Shown here: positions 17,704-27,144 of the stretch, piece by piece
Layout of the letters: every line of letters starts with the position of its first letter
Position numbering within the stretch: the stretch's first letter is position 1
NCBI GenBank assembly: GCA_964001305.1
Contig: CAXFAI010000023.1
Span: 12,441-76,440, forward strand
DNA from: CAJXMH01 sp964001305
GTDB lineage: Bacteria; Bacteroidota; Bacteroidia; Flavobacteriales_E; Vicingaceae
Direction of reading: 5' to 3'
DNA: 64,000 nt
Translations under genes and position numbers: made by a program
Notes under the pieces: model-generated
What the model was told of the DNA's origin: nothing
Database searches by the model: none
Seen by the model: the letters and a program-made list of their open reading frames with translations, nothing else

Positions 17704-18836
17704 TTTAGTTTTTGATAATACTTTAATTCATGATTAGACAACACTTCTGGATGAAAAATGTGAATTAAATCTGCTAATACCCAATGCGGTTTACAAACTG
17801 CTGACTCCCAATAATCATTTCCACCAAATTGGTTGATTCGCTTATTGTTATTAAAGACTAATCCTGTTTTAATGGAAGAAAAAGCATTAAATCGTTCGTC
17901 AAATTCTATAAGTTCATCAATGCTAGATTTTGCTCCTGGGTTTATCCAATACTCTGAAGGTATTCCTTTTTCAAAAGCAGTTTCGATATCTAAGGGTATA
18001 CTAGCTTGCTCTTGATATTCTTGCCAAACATAAGAGGCATTAGCATCCTTTAAATATTGAGCTTGAAATGAATTTCCACCACTTACATACCAAGTTCCTT
18101 TCCAGGGTAAGCTAATCATCACTGTTGGTTTATTTTTTACTTTAGAAGCTATTCCTTTTAAAGAATCGTACCGTTGCTGAACTTCTTGACTTTTAGCTTG
18201 TGCAAATTGAACCGATTCATTTCCATAAAAAGCAGCAAAAGCAATTAGCCATTTAGCCTTTTCAAGTGGAGTTGTTTCCATGAATTCGGCAATATTTACG
18301 GCTTTAATTCCTTGTCTCCTCAACGATTCTACTTCTTTTAAATCTGAAGCATCGATACTAAAAGTGAAGAGCACATCCACTTGTGAATCAATTAATTTCT
18401 CTGCATTTAAAGTCTGTTTGCCAAACTCTTCAATCTTATGATTCTTAATCCGTACTCTAAATATTGAATCGTAATACAAATCGGTATTGCTTGCTCCAAT
18501 GATACTTTCTTGTTTACCCAATTCATTGATAAATCCTAAATGTGTAGTTGAATTAATCACTGATTTATGAATTGGGATTTTGATTATATGAGTGAACTCT
18601 CCTTCTAAATTATCTGGGACATCATTATTGTATAAATAGTATCTCTCTACTTGTTTAGCATCTTTAAAAGGGGATTTTACCTCTAGGATATAGTCCTTGT
18701 TTTCTAATTCTAACAACTTAAAATGTTTCGTAGAATCGATTAAATGACTAATCGGTGTACTTACATTTTCCTTGGAAGGTGAATGACAAGCGAATAATAC
18801 ACCAAGTAGAATAAATAAAACTGCATTGCGAATCAT
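17700..18836 (-). CDS. btuF: substrate-binding lipoprotein for the BtuCD-type importer
   Basis: A 378-residue periplasmic-binding protein of the BtuF/FepB class (class III, helical backbone). The start MIRNAVLFILLGVLFAC gives a lipobox at Cys17, so it is an anchored lipoprotein. The fold is recognisable from HIIKIPIHKSVINSTTHLGFINELGKQESIIGAS, LIDSQVDVLFTF and PTVMISLPWKGTWYVSGGNSFQAQYLKDANA. A longer frame beginning at 18908 would overlap the upstream gene and put 24 residues ahead of the signal; the ATG at 18836 follows that gene's stop by only a few bases. It binds the vitamin or metal complex and delivers it to the permease. Confidence 0.85.
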   Translation of the reverse strand: MIRNAVLFILLGVLFACHSPSKENVSTPISHLIDSTKHFKLLELENKDYILEVKSPFKDAKQVERYYLYNNDVPDNLEGEFTHIIKIPIHKSVINSTTHLGFINELGKQESIIGASNTDLYYDSIFRVRIKNHKIEEFGKQTLNAEKLIDSQVDVLFTFSIDASDLKEVESLRRQGIKAVNIAEFMETTPLEKAKWLIAFAAFYGNESVQFAQAKSQEVQQRYDSLKGIASKVKNKPTVMISLPWKGTWYVSGGNSFQAQYLKDANASYVWQEYQEQASIPLDIETAFEKGIPSEYWINPGAKSSIDELIEFDERFNAFSSIKTGLVFNNNKRINQFGGNDYWESAVCKPHWVLADLIHIFHPEVLSNHELKYYQKLK

Positions 18837-18840
18837 GAAA

Positions 18841-21800
18841 CTAGCGACTTTCTTCATCCCAAATTTCTTTGGTGATATTAGCTCCATTTTTGGTGTAAAA
18901 TATTCCACCCCAAGAGTAGAGGGTCTTTTCGTAAATATCCGTTTGTGTACCTTCTACAACAATTCGTCGAATGGTTGTGCTACCATTTGAATTCTCAATA
19001 ATTTTTTCAGTTACACCTTGAGGATATTCAGCAGATTCCGGATCTTGTCTAGGTTTGTCTTCACCGCTATAATATTCTTTTTCACTATTCTCTTGTCTTC
19101 TCTTCTCCGATTCCGCATTTAAGCTCTCTGTTTCTTCTTTTAAGTCCACTTGGATTTTTTCAATTTTCTCTTGATTTTCAGAGTAATTGTCCTTTCGCTC
19201 ATTTTTCATTTGCTGATCCAACTGAGCTTGGTCATTAATGTTTTCTTGCTGCTCTCCAATTCTACGATCTGCATCGTTAACTAACTCCTTCTCATATTCA
19301 GGAACAGCTTGCTTTTGTTCATCAACAACTTCTTGACCATGCTTAAATGAATTGGCTTGTTTTTGTTGCTGCTCTTCAATTAGTTCTTCTCTGAATTCTT
19401 CAATATTTTCATTCTCTTCTTCTGTACGTTCATTTCCTCCTTCTACATACTCTTTCTGTGTCTCAACGTATCTCTCAGATTTTTCATTTAACATTTTTGT
19501 ATGTTGTTCTCCCCTGTTTTCCGCTTTTTCTTGATTAAACGTACGTATGTCTTTATCTATTTCAACTACTTTATTTTGCTCTTCTCCAATTCTTTCATCT
19601 TGCTTACTGTAGCGGTATTCACGACTAATTTTTATTTCTTCATTTTCATTTTCTACAAGCTCCTTTTTGCCATCAACCAATTGAAGGTTACGTTCTTGAT
19701 TGTTTTTTTCCTGATTGGCTAAAAAGTCTTCTTTCTCTGCCATCACATCTTCTCTATCTCGTTTTGCTTCATTTCTATTTTCCTTTTCTTCTTCACTAAT
19801 CGCCTTTTCTTTTACCTTAACCGTTTCATAATTTTTCAAGTTAAGTTCATCAACTTCTTCAGTTTGCTTTTTGAGGCTAACACTTATTTCTTCAATTTTA
19901 GATTGAGCTTCCAACCTTCTTTTTTCCTCTTCTTCTCTTTCTTTGTTTTTAAGCTCTTCTAGGACTTTTTGCTTTTCCGTTAAGGTTTTATTTTTATTCG
20001 AATTCTTCTTACTCCACATTTCTTTGTAAAGCGCGTCAATTCGAGCTTCTGCATCTCCATCAATCGTAGCTTTAGGACCAGTTTGTATTTGAATCGGCTC
20101 ATCCATCTTCTTCAAAGCCTCTGCTTTTCTTTTTCGTTGCTCTTCTAAATTCTGCTCAATGATTACAAGTTGTTCTTTCGGATAACTCTCTTTTTTAATA
20201 CCCAAAGCTGCTTGATATTTAGATTTTGCTTTTAAGTAATTCTCTTTCTTAAATGCATCATCACCTTCATTTATAAATTGCTCATACTGAATTGCATCTT
20301 GCTTTGCTTTCGATTGAGCTTCAGCTTTTGCTTTGAAATAAGCTGTAATCTTATCCATTTGCTCTTGGGGATAAGTTTTGGAAGGTTTTAAACTCAAAGC
20401 AAGACGGTACTCATTTTCAGCATCATTGTAATTCTTTTCTTGATACAATTTATCTGCATTTGCAATAGCTGTTTGGTAAGCCATTTCATTTTCAGCTTCT
20501 CTTTGCTGTTGTAGTTTAATTTCCTCTTCTTTTGCTTTGGCATTAGCGATAGCTAACTCAGCTTCCTTAATCTTATCTTGAGGTAAAGTTTCATTTGGTT
20601 TTAAGGTTTTAGCTCTTTCGTAGGCTCTAATTGCGCCTTTGTAATCACCTTCGCTAAACAGGGTTTGCCCTTCTGTCATAGCTGCTTCATACTTGCGTTG
20701 AAGAAATTCATTTTGCTCAGCCTGAGCTAATTTTAATTGCTCAATTTCTTGAATTTTTGTTGTCGGATATTCTTCTTCCGCTTTTATACCCAATGCTTTT
20801 TGATAGGCAGCAATTGCCACATCGTAATTCTTATTTGCCAAAGCTTGATCTCCTTCTGCAATCGCATTTTGATAATTAGCTTCTTTTTGAGCCGCTTTGG
20901 CTTCAAGCGCTTGTTTTTCAGCTAATGCCTGTAATCTTTTTTCGATTTCGGCAATTTGCTGAGCCGGATAAGGATTTTCTAAAACCCCTAAAGCTTCCTC
21001 ATATTTGTCTTTGGCACCTTCTAAATCGTTATCAGCTAAAAGTGCATCACCTTCGGCGATTAAGGCCTGATATTTTGCCTCTTTCTGCGCTTTTTCTTTT
21101 TCCGCAGTTTTTAATGCAATGGATGCTCTTTGTTCTTCAATAGCAGCAAGCTGATCTTTGGGATATTGCTCGTCTTTTACAGTTAATGCTTCTTCATACT
21201 TAGCCTGTGCCTCATCAAGCTTACTTTCTCCCAACAACTGATCCGCTTCCGCGATTAGAGCTTGGTATTGTGCATCAAGTTTAGCTTGCTCCTCGGCTGC
21301 TGCTTCTTCTTGTGCAGCAGCGGCTAATTCTTGTCTGGGTGTTTCAATAGCAGCAAGCTGATCTTTGGGATATTGCTCGTCCTTTACAGTTAATGCTTCT
21401 TCATATTTGGCTTGCGCCTCATCAAGTTTACTTTCTCCCAACAACTGATCAGCTTCAGCAATTAACGCTTGATATTGAGCATCTTTTTCTGCTTGGGCTT
21501 CTTCCTTCAATCGAATCTCTTCTTGCTCAGCCGCCAATGCTTCAAGTTTCGCATCTATCTCAGCAATTTTATCTTTAGGATATTGTTCTTCTGATTTAAT
21601 AGAACTTGCTTCAACATATTTCGCTTTGGCAGCTTCTAACTCTTCCTTATCAAACAACTTATCGGCCTCCTTAATAGCTTCTGCATAAGCTTTTTCTTGC
21701 TCTTCTGCATCGGCAAGAGTTGAATTAATCTCTTCTATTTTTTCTTTTGGGTATGATTCTTCACTTTTCAAAGACAATGCCTCTTGATAGCTTTTTCTGG

Positions 21801-24495
21801 CATTTTCTAACTCATTAGCAGCCAATTGTCCATCAGCGATATTTATTAATGAATCATATTGAGCTTGAAGTCTTTCTTGCTTCGCTTTTTCTTCTGCCTC
21901 TTCAGCTAATTGCTTTTGCAAAGTTTCTAGCTCCTTTATTTTATCTTTTGGATATGCTTCATCTGCTTTAAGTTCAACTGCCTTCTGAAAAGCAACAATG
22001 GCTTCAGCATATTTTTTGTCATTTGTAAATTGATCTCCTTCTGCAATAGCTGCTTGATAATCGGCTTCCAATTTTGCAGCTGCTTCTTCTTCGGCAGCTA
22101 ACTGTTCTAGTTTTGTCTTTATCTCATCAATTCTACCTTGTGGGTATGAATCTTCCTTAATCGCAAGGGCTTCTTCATAAGCAGTTTGCGCTTCTGCCCA
22201 TGATTCCTTATCAAAAAGCGCATCTGCTTTTTCAATAGCTGCAGTGTAGCTTGCTTCTTTTTCTGCTTGCTCTGCAATTTGCTTTTCTATATCTGCAATT
22301 TTATCCTTTGGGTATTGCTCTTCTTTAATTTTAAGCGCTTCTTCATAATCCGACTTAGCTCCTTCTAAATCCGTATTCGCTAATAATTCGTCTCCTTTTT
22401 GAATGGCCGCATCATAGGCAGCATTTTGTTCAGCTACTTCGGCCATTAACTTTGAAATCTCGCCTAATTTATCTTGCGGGTATTTCTCTTCTCCCTTAAT
22501 GCTTAATGCTGTTTCATATTCTTTTTTTGCTGTTTCATAATCTTTTGAAGAAAAAGCGGCATCTGCTGCCTCTATTGCAGCCTTATATTTAGCATCAGCC
22601 TCAGCAAGGGCTTTCTGTTTAGCGTCAATTTCTTGTAACTTATCTTTCGGGTACTGTTCCTCAGCTTTTAATGAAAGTGCCTCTTGATAAAACTTCTTTG
22701 CATTTTCAAAGTCTTCATTCGTTAAAGCATCATCTCCATTTTGAATGGCCTTCTGATAAGCAGCTTCGCTTTCTTGCATTTTAACAACAATACCTTCAAT
22801 TTCACTAAGCTTATCTTTCGGATATTGCTCATCTGGTTTAATCGCAATTGCTTCATTAAAGGCCGTTTTAGCCGCTTCAAAATCTTCAGCTGCTAAGGCT
22901 TGATCTCCTTTCTGAATGGCAGCATTGTAATTCTCATCCTTTTTAGCTTGTTCCGCGAGTAAGGTATCTATTTCCTTTATTTTATCCAGAGGATATGTTT
23001 CCGTTGGCTTTAATGAACTTGCCTCTTGAAACAATGTCTTTGCGTTTTCATAAGACTGACTTGCGAGTGCTTGGTCTGCTTCTTTTATTTTATTCTGATA
23101 CTCCTGCTCTTTCGCTTCTTGCTTAGCTAATAGCTCATCAATTTCTTTAATCTTATTCTTCGGGTACTCTTCATCCGACTTTATTTTAATCGCTTCTTGA
23201 AAGGCAGCTTTAGCCGTGGCAAAATCATTAGCAGTTAAGGCATCGTCTCCTTTTTGAATAGCTGCTAAGTAGTCTTGTTGTTTTTTTACTTCTGCTGCTA
23301 GCAGCTCATCCACTTTAGCTATTTGGTCAGCAGGATATTTTTCAGCAGGTTTTAAACCTAATGCCTTTTGATAGGATGATTTAGCAAGCTCATAATCTTT
23401 TGCAGCTAGGGCCTCGTCTGCTGATTTGATGGCATCTTGATACTCTTGCTCTTTCGCATTTCGTTTTTCAAGCTCAGCATTAATTTCAGCTAGCTTGTTT
23501 TTTGGATAGCTTTCTTCAGGTTTTAGTGAAGCCGCTTCTTCAAATGAAGTTTTCGCTGTATTTAAATCACTTGCTTTTAGTGCATTATCTCCCCTTTCTA
23601 TGGCGGTTAAATAATCTTGCTCAACTTTCGCTTGCTTTGCTAATAAAGTTTGAACTTCCTTGATTTTGGTTTGTGGATATTCCTCATCCGGCTTATATCC
23701 TGAAGCTCTCTTAAACTCAGCAATAGCTGTTTCATAGTTTTTAGAAGCTAAAGCCGCATCAGCTTTACCGATTGCATCATCATATTTTTTATTCGTCTCT
23801 CGAATTTTAATGAGCTTGGTCTCCAATTCTGCTAATTGAAATGTAGGATATGTTTCAATGGGCATCAATTCAGCGGCCTTTTTGTAATACGTTTCTGCAT
23901 CTTCCCACTTTTCTTCTTTAAAGGCTTTGTCTGCTACTTTAATCGCTTCATCGTATTGCTTTTGCTTTTGTGCCTCATTCTGAGCTTCTTGTTCTTTCTT
24001 TTCTAGGTAATCTTCTTCGAGTTGCTCTAGTTTAGACTTCATTTCCTTGGTGTAACCTCTATCGGCATCAAAACCGGCAATGGAAGGGTCATATTGAATT
24101 TTACCAATCGGCTTATTCAAAATGTTGTAGTCTAAACCATCAATTTTCTTGAAAACATCTACTTCTGCAGGAAAATAGGTTTCACCTTGAATGTCTTCGG
24201 GCGGCACTCCGTTGGTGTTAATTTCTAACTTTTTCTTAATTAGACCATCATTTCCACCAATTTCAACGGTGTATACTCCACCGGGTTTCATCGGAATATC
24301 AGCCATTCCCTTTCCATCGGTAAGTACCTTTTCAACAAATTTGCCATCACGATATACATTGATTTCAGCTCCTGCACGTTTTTTACCATCTTCAGTCACA
24401 ACCATTTCCATGATTAATGACCAATTTTGGGCCTTTGCAGAGTAGCCCAAAAGCAGTAAACTAAACAGAATTGAAATTTTAATAAATTGTCGCAA
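18841..24495 (-). CDS. giant exported protein with 21 tandem 57-residue TPR-like repeats, coiled coil and conserved C-terminal domain
   Basis: A 1884-residue protein. Signal peptide 1-22 (FSLLLLGYSAKAQ), then a beta-sandwich-like region (~25-100, AGAEINVYRDGKFVEKVLTDGKG). Residues ~180-1440 hold 21 tandem repeats, usually 57 residues, of the pattern YxxAIxxGDxALxxxDFxxAKxxFxEAxxxKPxExYPKxKIxEI. Repeats 10-20 vary through Glu/Ala-rich linkers. A Glu/Lys/Gln-rich coiled coil (~1450-1800) follows, then a compact C-terminal domain (YPQGVTEKIIENSNG ... LYSWGGIFYTKNG ... EIWDEE). The repeats resemble TPR helices; scaffolding is likely but unproven. The start is TTG; no in-frame ATG lies upstream. 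It is five bases from btuF and in the same orientation as the B12 block. Confidence 0.8.
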   Translation of the reverse strand: MRQFIKISILFSLLLLGYSAKAQNWSLIMEMVVTEDGKKRAGAEINVYRDGKFVEKVLTDGKGMADIPMKPGGVYTVEIGGNDGLIKKKLEINTNGVPPEDIQGETYFPAEVDVFKKIDGLDYNILNKPIGKIQYDPSIAGFDADRGYTKEMKSKLEQLEEDYLEKKEQEAQNEAQKQKQYDEAIKVADKAFKEEKWEDAETYYKKAAELMPIETYPTFQLAELETKLIKIRETNKKYDDAIGKADAALASKNYETAIAEFKRASGYKPDEEYPQTKIKEVQTLLAKQAKVEQDYLTAIERGDNALKASDLNTAKTSFEEAASLKPEESYPKNKLAEINAELEKRNAKEQEYQDAIKSADEALAAKDYELAKSSYQKALGLKPAEKYPADQIAKVDELLAAEVKKQQDYLAAIQKGDDALTANDFATAKAAFQEAIKIKSDEEYPKNKIKEIDELLAKQEAKEQEYQNKIKEADQALASQSYENAKTLFQEASSLKPTETYPLDKIKEIDTLLAEQAKKDENYNAAIQKGDQALAAEDFEAAKTAFNEAIAIKPDEQYPKDKLSEIEGIVVKMQESEAAYQKAIQNGDDALTNEDFENAKKFYQEALSLKAEEQYPKDKLQEIDAKQKALAEADAKYKAAIEAADAAFSSKDYETAKKEYETALSIKGEEKYPQDKLGEISKLMAEVAEQNAAYDAAIQKGDELLANTDLEGAKSDYEEALKIKEEQYPKDKIADIEKQIAEQAEKEASYTAAIEKADALFDKESWAEAQTAYEEALAIKEDSYPQGRIDEIKTKLEQLAAEEEAAAKLEADYQAAIAEGDQFTNDKKYAEAIVAFQKAVELKADEAYPKDKIKELETLQKQLAEEAEEKAKQERLQAQYDSLINIADGQLAANELENARKSYQEALSLKSEESYPKEKIEEINSTLADAEEQEKAYAEAIKEADKLFDKEELEAAKAKYVEASSIKSEEQYPKDKIAEIDAKLEALAAEQEEIRLKEEAQAEKDAQYQALIAEADQLLGESKLDEAQAKYEEALTVKDEQYPKDQLAAIETPRQELAAAAQEEAAAEEQAKLDAQYQALIAEADQLLGESKLDEAQAKYEEALTVKDEQYPKDQLAAIEEQRASIALKTAEKEKAQKEAKYQALIAEGDALLADNDLEGAKDKYEEALGVLENPYPAQQIAEIEKRLQALAEKQALEAKAAQKEANYQNAIAEGDQALANKNYDVAIAAYQKALGIKAEEEYPTTKIQEIEQLKLAQAEQNEFLQRKYEAAMTEGQTLFSEGDYKGAIRAYERAKTLKPNETLPQDKIKEAELAIANAKAKEEEIKLQQQREAENEMAYQTAIANADKLYQEKNYNDAENEYRLALSLKPSKTYPQEQMDKITAYFKAKAEAQSKAKQDAIQYEQFINEGDDAFKKENYLKAKSKYQAALGIKKESYPKEQLVIIEQNLEEQRKRKAEALKKMDEPIQIQTGPKATIDGDAEARIDALYKEMWSKKNSNKNKTLTEKQKVLEELKNKEREEEEKRRLEAQSKIEEISVSLKKQTEEVDELNLKNYETVKVKEKAISEEEKENRNEAKRDREDVMAEKEDFLANQEKNNQERNLQLVDGKKELVENENEEIKISREYRYSKQDERIGEEQNKVVEIDKDIRTFNQEKAENRGEQHTKMLNEKSERYVETQKEYVEGGNERTEEENENIEEFREELIEEQQQKQANSFKHGQEVVDEQKQAVPEYEKELVNDADRRIGEQQENINDQAQLDQQMKNERKDNYSENQEKIEKIQVDLKEETESLNAESEKRRQENSEKEYYSGEDKPRQDPESAEYPQGVTEKIIENSNGSTTIRRIVVEGTQTDIYEKTLYSWGGIFYTKNGANITKEIWDEESR
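21137..21482 (-). repeat. most recent internal duplication: repeats 15 and 16 of the giant protein
   Basis: Two copies of about 139 bases, offset by 207 bases (starting at 21137 and 21344). They encode the same 45 residues (QYQALIAEADQLL to DQLAAIE). By hand I count about 13 base differences, all synonymous. Confidence 0.75.
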
Positions 24496-24603
24496 AAATA
24501 AATATTTTAAAGGTTAACAAATATCGTAAATTGACCTATAAAATAACAGTTTGGTAAGGTCTACTCTTTCAACGAATTATTGTTCATCAAATTATTTTGA
24601 GCT

Positions 24604-25305
24604 TTAACTTATCGGAATCAAATCAATAAAATGAAACTTGCTGATTTCTCCACCTTTAGGTGCAGGGTATGTGCTGGTTTTTCGTTCTCCAAATTTGAAC
24701 TTTACTTCATTCGCAAAAATGGGACCATCATAGCAAAAGGTATGGAACTCTCCATTTTCTCCACAAGGGTCTACTCCAATTGGTAGTTTGTCCAGAAAAT
24801 ATTCATCGATTTTAGTGCCTGGAAATGTTTTATCAAAATATTCACCCGATGCCGCTACAACAACTGATTTAAAACTAGCGGCCACAAATTGGTTCAATTG
24901 CTCTTTGGTGTTATTCTTCCATAAAGGAAATAGCCCTTTCAATCCAACTTTGCTTAATTGCTCCTCCCGATACATTCTTAAGTCTTCTAGAAAAATATCA
25001 CCAAATGCAGCATGTGAATAACCTTCTTTAATCAGGTTTTGCATGGCATTATGCATAACTTGATTATAGGAATCTAGGCTATTATTCTCAGGCAAGTAAG
25101 CAACTTCTAAATCCAAACCAATTGCCTGGGCTTGTTGCCTTAATAGAGTCTCTCTCAAACCATGCATTCCAATTCTTCCAGTGCTTTTTGAAACTGTAGT
25201 AAACAACTTCTCAACGGATGTCCTTTCTTCTTGAAGTAATTGGTATAATGCAAATGCACAATCCTTACCACTACTCCAATTTAGAAATGTCTTTTGTTTA
25301 GTCAT
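24604..25305 (-). CDS. PP-loop ATPase, Dph6/diphthine-ammonia-ligase-like, in the B12 operon
   Basis: A 233-residue adenine-nucleotide alpha hydrolase-type enzyme. The PP-loop is WSSGKDC (10-16), a variant of SGGKDS. GDIFLEDLRMYREEQLSKVGL and the C-terminal IGVDPCGENGEFHTFCYDGP are typical of the COG2102/Dph6 family, which activates a carboxylate with ATP for amidation. Bacteria lack diphthamide, so the substrate here is different. It overlaps the BtuF-like gene by eight bases and belongs to the riboswitch-led operon, so I infer a job in corrinoid handling, perhaps amidation or amide exchange of a cobamide precursor. A longer frame to 25359 is unlikely because MTKQKTFLNWSSGKD is the natural start. 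Confidence 0.8.
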   Translation of the reverse strand: MTKQKTFLNWSSGKDCAFALYQLLQEERTSVEKLFTTVSKSTGRIGMHGLRETLLRQQAQAIGLDLEVAYLPENNSLDSYNQVMHNAMQNLIKEGYSHAAFGDIFLEDLRMYREEQLSKVGLKGLFPLWKNNTKEQLNQFVAASFKSVVVAASGEYFDKTFPGTKIDEYFLDKLPIGVDPCGENGEFHTFCYDGPIFANEVKFKFGERKTSTYPAPKGGEISKFHFIDLIPIS

Positions 25306-26104
25306 TCCCAAACTTGATTTGCCATTCTTTAAAAATGGAATAAATCTTTTCTGTGCCATCTCCTAAACAAGCAGGTCCCGGTTGAAGTATAATCGGTGAA
25401 GGAATTTCAAAGTATTGATTGGTTTGATAGGCTTGGATGTTCTTCCAATTTTCTCGCTCAAACATTTTTTTGGGTTTGAACATTTTACCGCACCAAGAAG
25501 CTAAAATAATATCCGGGTTTAATTCTACAATGTCTTTTTGGTTTTCAATAATTCGATCTTTAGCTAGGCTATTTGATTTAAAGTGACTGTAAACATCAAC
25601 TCCTCCACAAAGTTCAATCAATTCACTCACCCAACAAATTCCGGTAATGATTGGGTCGTACCATTCTTCAAAATAAACTTTGGGTTTTCTTTTCCACAAC
25701 CTGGTTTCCAATGCAATTTCATGAAATCGTTGCTGATATGATTGAGTTAACTCAATCGCTTGTGGCTGTTTACCAACTAATGCACCTAGCTGAATAATCA
25801 TTTTCATAATTTCATGTACAGTGCGATGATTGTTAATCCAGACTGTTATTCCATTTTTTATGAGCTTTTGCGCTATATCAGCCTGTATGTCAGAAAACCC
25901 AATCACCAAATCAGGTTTTAAATCAAGTATTTCTTCAATATTGGCATCTAAAAATGTGGAAACCGTTGGTTTCTCTTTTCTCGCTCTTTTAGGGCGAACT
26001 GTAAATCCGGAAACACCAACTATTCGATCTTCCTCACCGAGCAAGTAAAGTACTTCTGTGGGCTCTTCTGTTAGACAAATAATACGATTGGGATAAAAAT
26101 CCAT
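25298..26104 (-). CDS. BtuF-like cobalamin-binding protein without signal peptide
   Basis: A 268-residue protein of the periplasmic-binding fold (PF01497 class): RIICLTEEPTEVLYLLGEEDRIVGVSGF, then DANIEEILDLKPDLVIGFSDIQADIAQ, and DIVELNPDIILASWCGKMF. The start MDFYPNRIICL has no signal peptide or lipobox, and there is no earlier start because the upstream gene ends two bases before it. It is therefore predicted to stay in the cytoplasm, unlike the lipoprotein BtuF encoded at 17700-18836. The eight-base overlap with the PP-loop ATPase suggests that the two act together on the same corrinoid. Confidence 0.78.
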   Translation of the reverse strand: MDFYPNRIICLTEEPTEVLYLLGEEDRIVGVSGFTVRPKRARKEKPTVSTFLDANIEEILDLKPDLVIGFSDIQADIAQKLIKNGITVWINNHRTVHEIMKMIIQLGALVGKQPQAIELTQSYQQRFHEIALETRLWKRKPKVYFEEWYDPIITGICWVSELIELCGGVDVYSHFKSNSLAKDRIIENQKDIVELNPDIILASWCGKMFKPKKMFERENWKNIQAYQTNQYFEIPSPIILQPGPACLGDGTEKIYSIFKEWQIKFGND

Positions 26105-26106
26105 GA

Positions 26107-27144
26107 TTAATTCTTAAAAAATACATCTCCGGGAATAATACCCACTTGAAACTGATCTACCAAGCTTCCATCAGCTAGGTAGCGGTAAACATATCCTTTT
26201 TGCTGATAATCAACCGCATCAATTAAGTAAATGTCGTTGTTTAATGGATTAATGCTAAAACCGTATAAGTTCCTATTGTTATGTGGTATAAAAGGTGTTG
26301 TTGGTAGACTAGTTTGTTGTATATTCATTTTCATTATACCTTCATTGGTAAGGTAGTAAATCTCGTCGGCTGTTGCATTCAATTCAATTTCTCCAATAAA
26401 GTCAGAAGAACTCGATTGTTCAAGAGTTTTACGAATGACTAAGCTGTCTGAATCGATTTGATGTAGAGAAGCTAAATTGGAATTCAACCCACCTGTGCAA
26501 GACACCCAAACATTCTGATTTACATCAACTTCTAAACACTGAGGTGAAGTATTTGTTGATATTACTTTAAGTAAACTATCTTTTACCACATCAAACACTA
26601 AAACTTGTGAGCTGTCAACCTGACTTACAAAAGCTTTGTCTCCAACTAATACCATTTCTTCGGTCCATCCATGGGTAGGAATTGTTTTGAGAATACTTCT
26701 ATTTACTAAATCAACAACGTATAATTTGTCCTCATACAAATCAGAAACATAAGCTTTGTTTTGATGAATAGGTAAAATATATCGTGGAGAATTAAAGGGT
26801 TCTATGCTTCCTAAGGAATGAAAATTATTTAAATCTATCACCCTGATTTTATTGGAATTATTGACCACCACATAGCCTAAATCTCCAACTTGAATCATAC
26901 TCTGCACCACATCTCCAATGGGCAATTGATTGTTATTTCTAAGAAAGACATCATTTTCAACCACTTTAGTATTGGGATTGTATAAACTTAAAGAGGCATT
27001 TCCCCATTGAAAATTACCTTCATTAAGAACAATAATTGAAGATGCCTGAATCACTTGAGAACTGGTCGGAGCTTGAGCTTCCTTTTCTTTCTTACAAGCG
27101 AGGAAACTAATTACAAGTATAAAAACAAATACAATTCTTTTCAT
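26107..27144 (-). CDS. beta-propeller lipoprotein, BtuG-like (DUF5074/YncE type)
   Basis: A 345-residue lipoprotein: MKRIVFVFILVISFLAC gives lipobox Cys17, followed by KKEKEAQAP. The mature start SIIVLNEGNFQWGNASLSLYNP matches the opening of DUF5074 propellers, and repeated blades follow (KIRVIDLNNFHSLGSIEP, KLYVVDLVNRSILKTIPTHG, QVLVFDVVKDSLLKVIST). In Bacteroides, the propeller lipoprotein BtuG sits on the BtuB receptor and captures B12 with very high affinity. The ATGA overlap with the btuB gene supports the same role here. Direct B12 binding is inferred from context. Confidence 0.8.
   Translation of the reverse strand: MKRIVFVFILVISFLACKKEKEAQAPTSSQVIQASSIIVLNEGNFQWGNASLSLYNPNTKVVENDVFLRNNNQLPIGDVVQSMIQVGDLGYVVVNNSNKIRVIDLNNFHSLGSIEPFNSPRYILPIHQNKAYVSDLYEDKLYVVDLVNRSILKTIPTHGWTEEMVLVGDKAFVSQVDSSQVLVFDVVKDSLLKVISTNTSPQCLEVDVNQNVWVSCTGGLNSNLASLHQIDSDSLVIRKTLEQSSSSDFIGEIELNATADEIYYLTNEGIMKMNIQQTSLPTTPFIPHNNRNLYGFSINPLNNDIYLIDAVDYQQKGYVYRYLADGSLVDQFQVGIIPGDVFFKN

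Noticed and set aside
15926..18836. Siderophore (iron) uptake as the main role of the FCD-type importer.
   Set aside because: Possible, but the nearest co-directional operon is cobalamin-riboswitch controlled and has BtuB-like and BtuG-like genes, so B12 is preferred; not excluded.
19352..21578. Several plus-strand frames of 60-73 residues inside the giant repeat gene.
   Set aside because: They are by-products of repetitive codons on the opposite strand and have low-complexity Leu/Phe/Ser products.
19352..24300. Regular repeats that might be a CRISPR array.
   Set aside because: The period is about 171 bases, the repeats are coding and diverged, and no cas genes are near.
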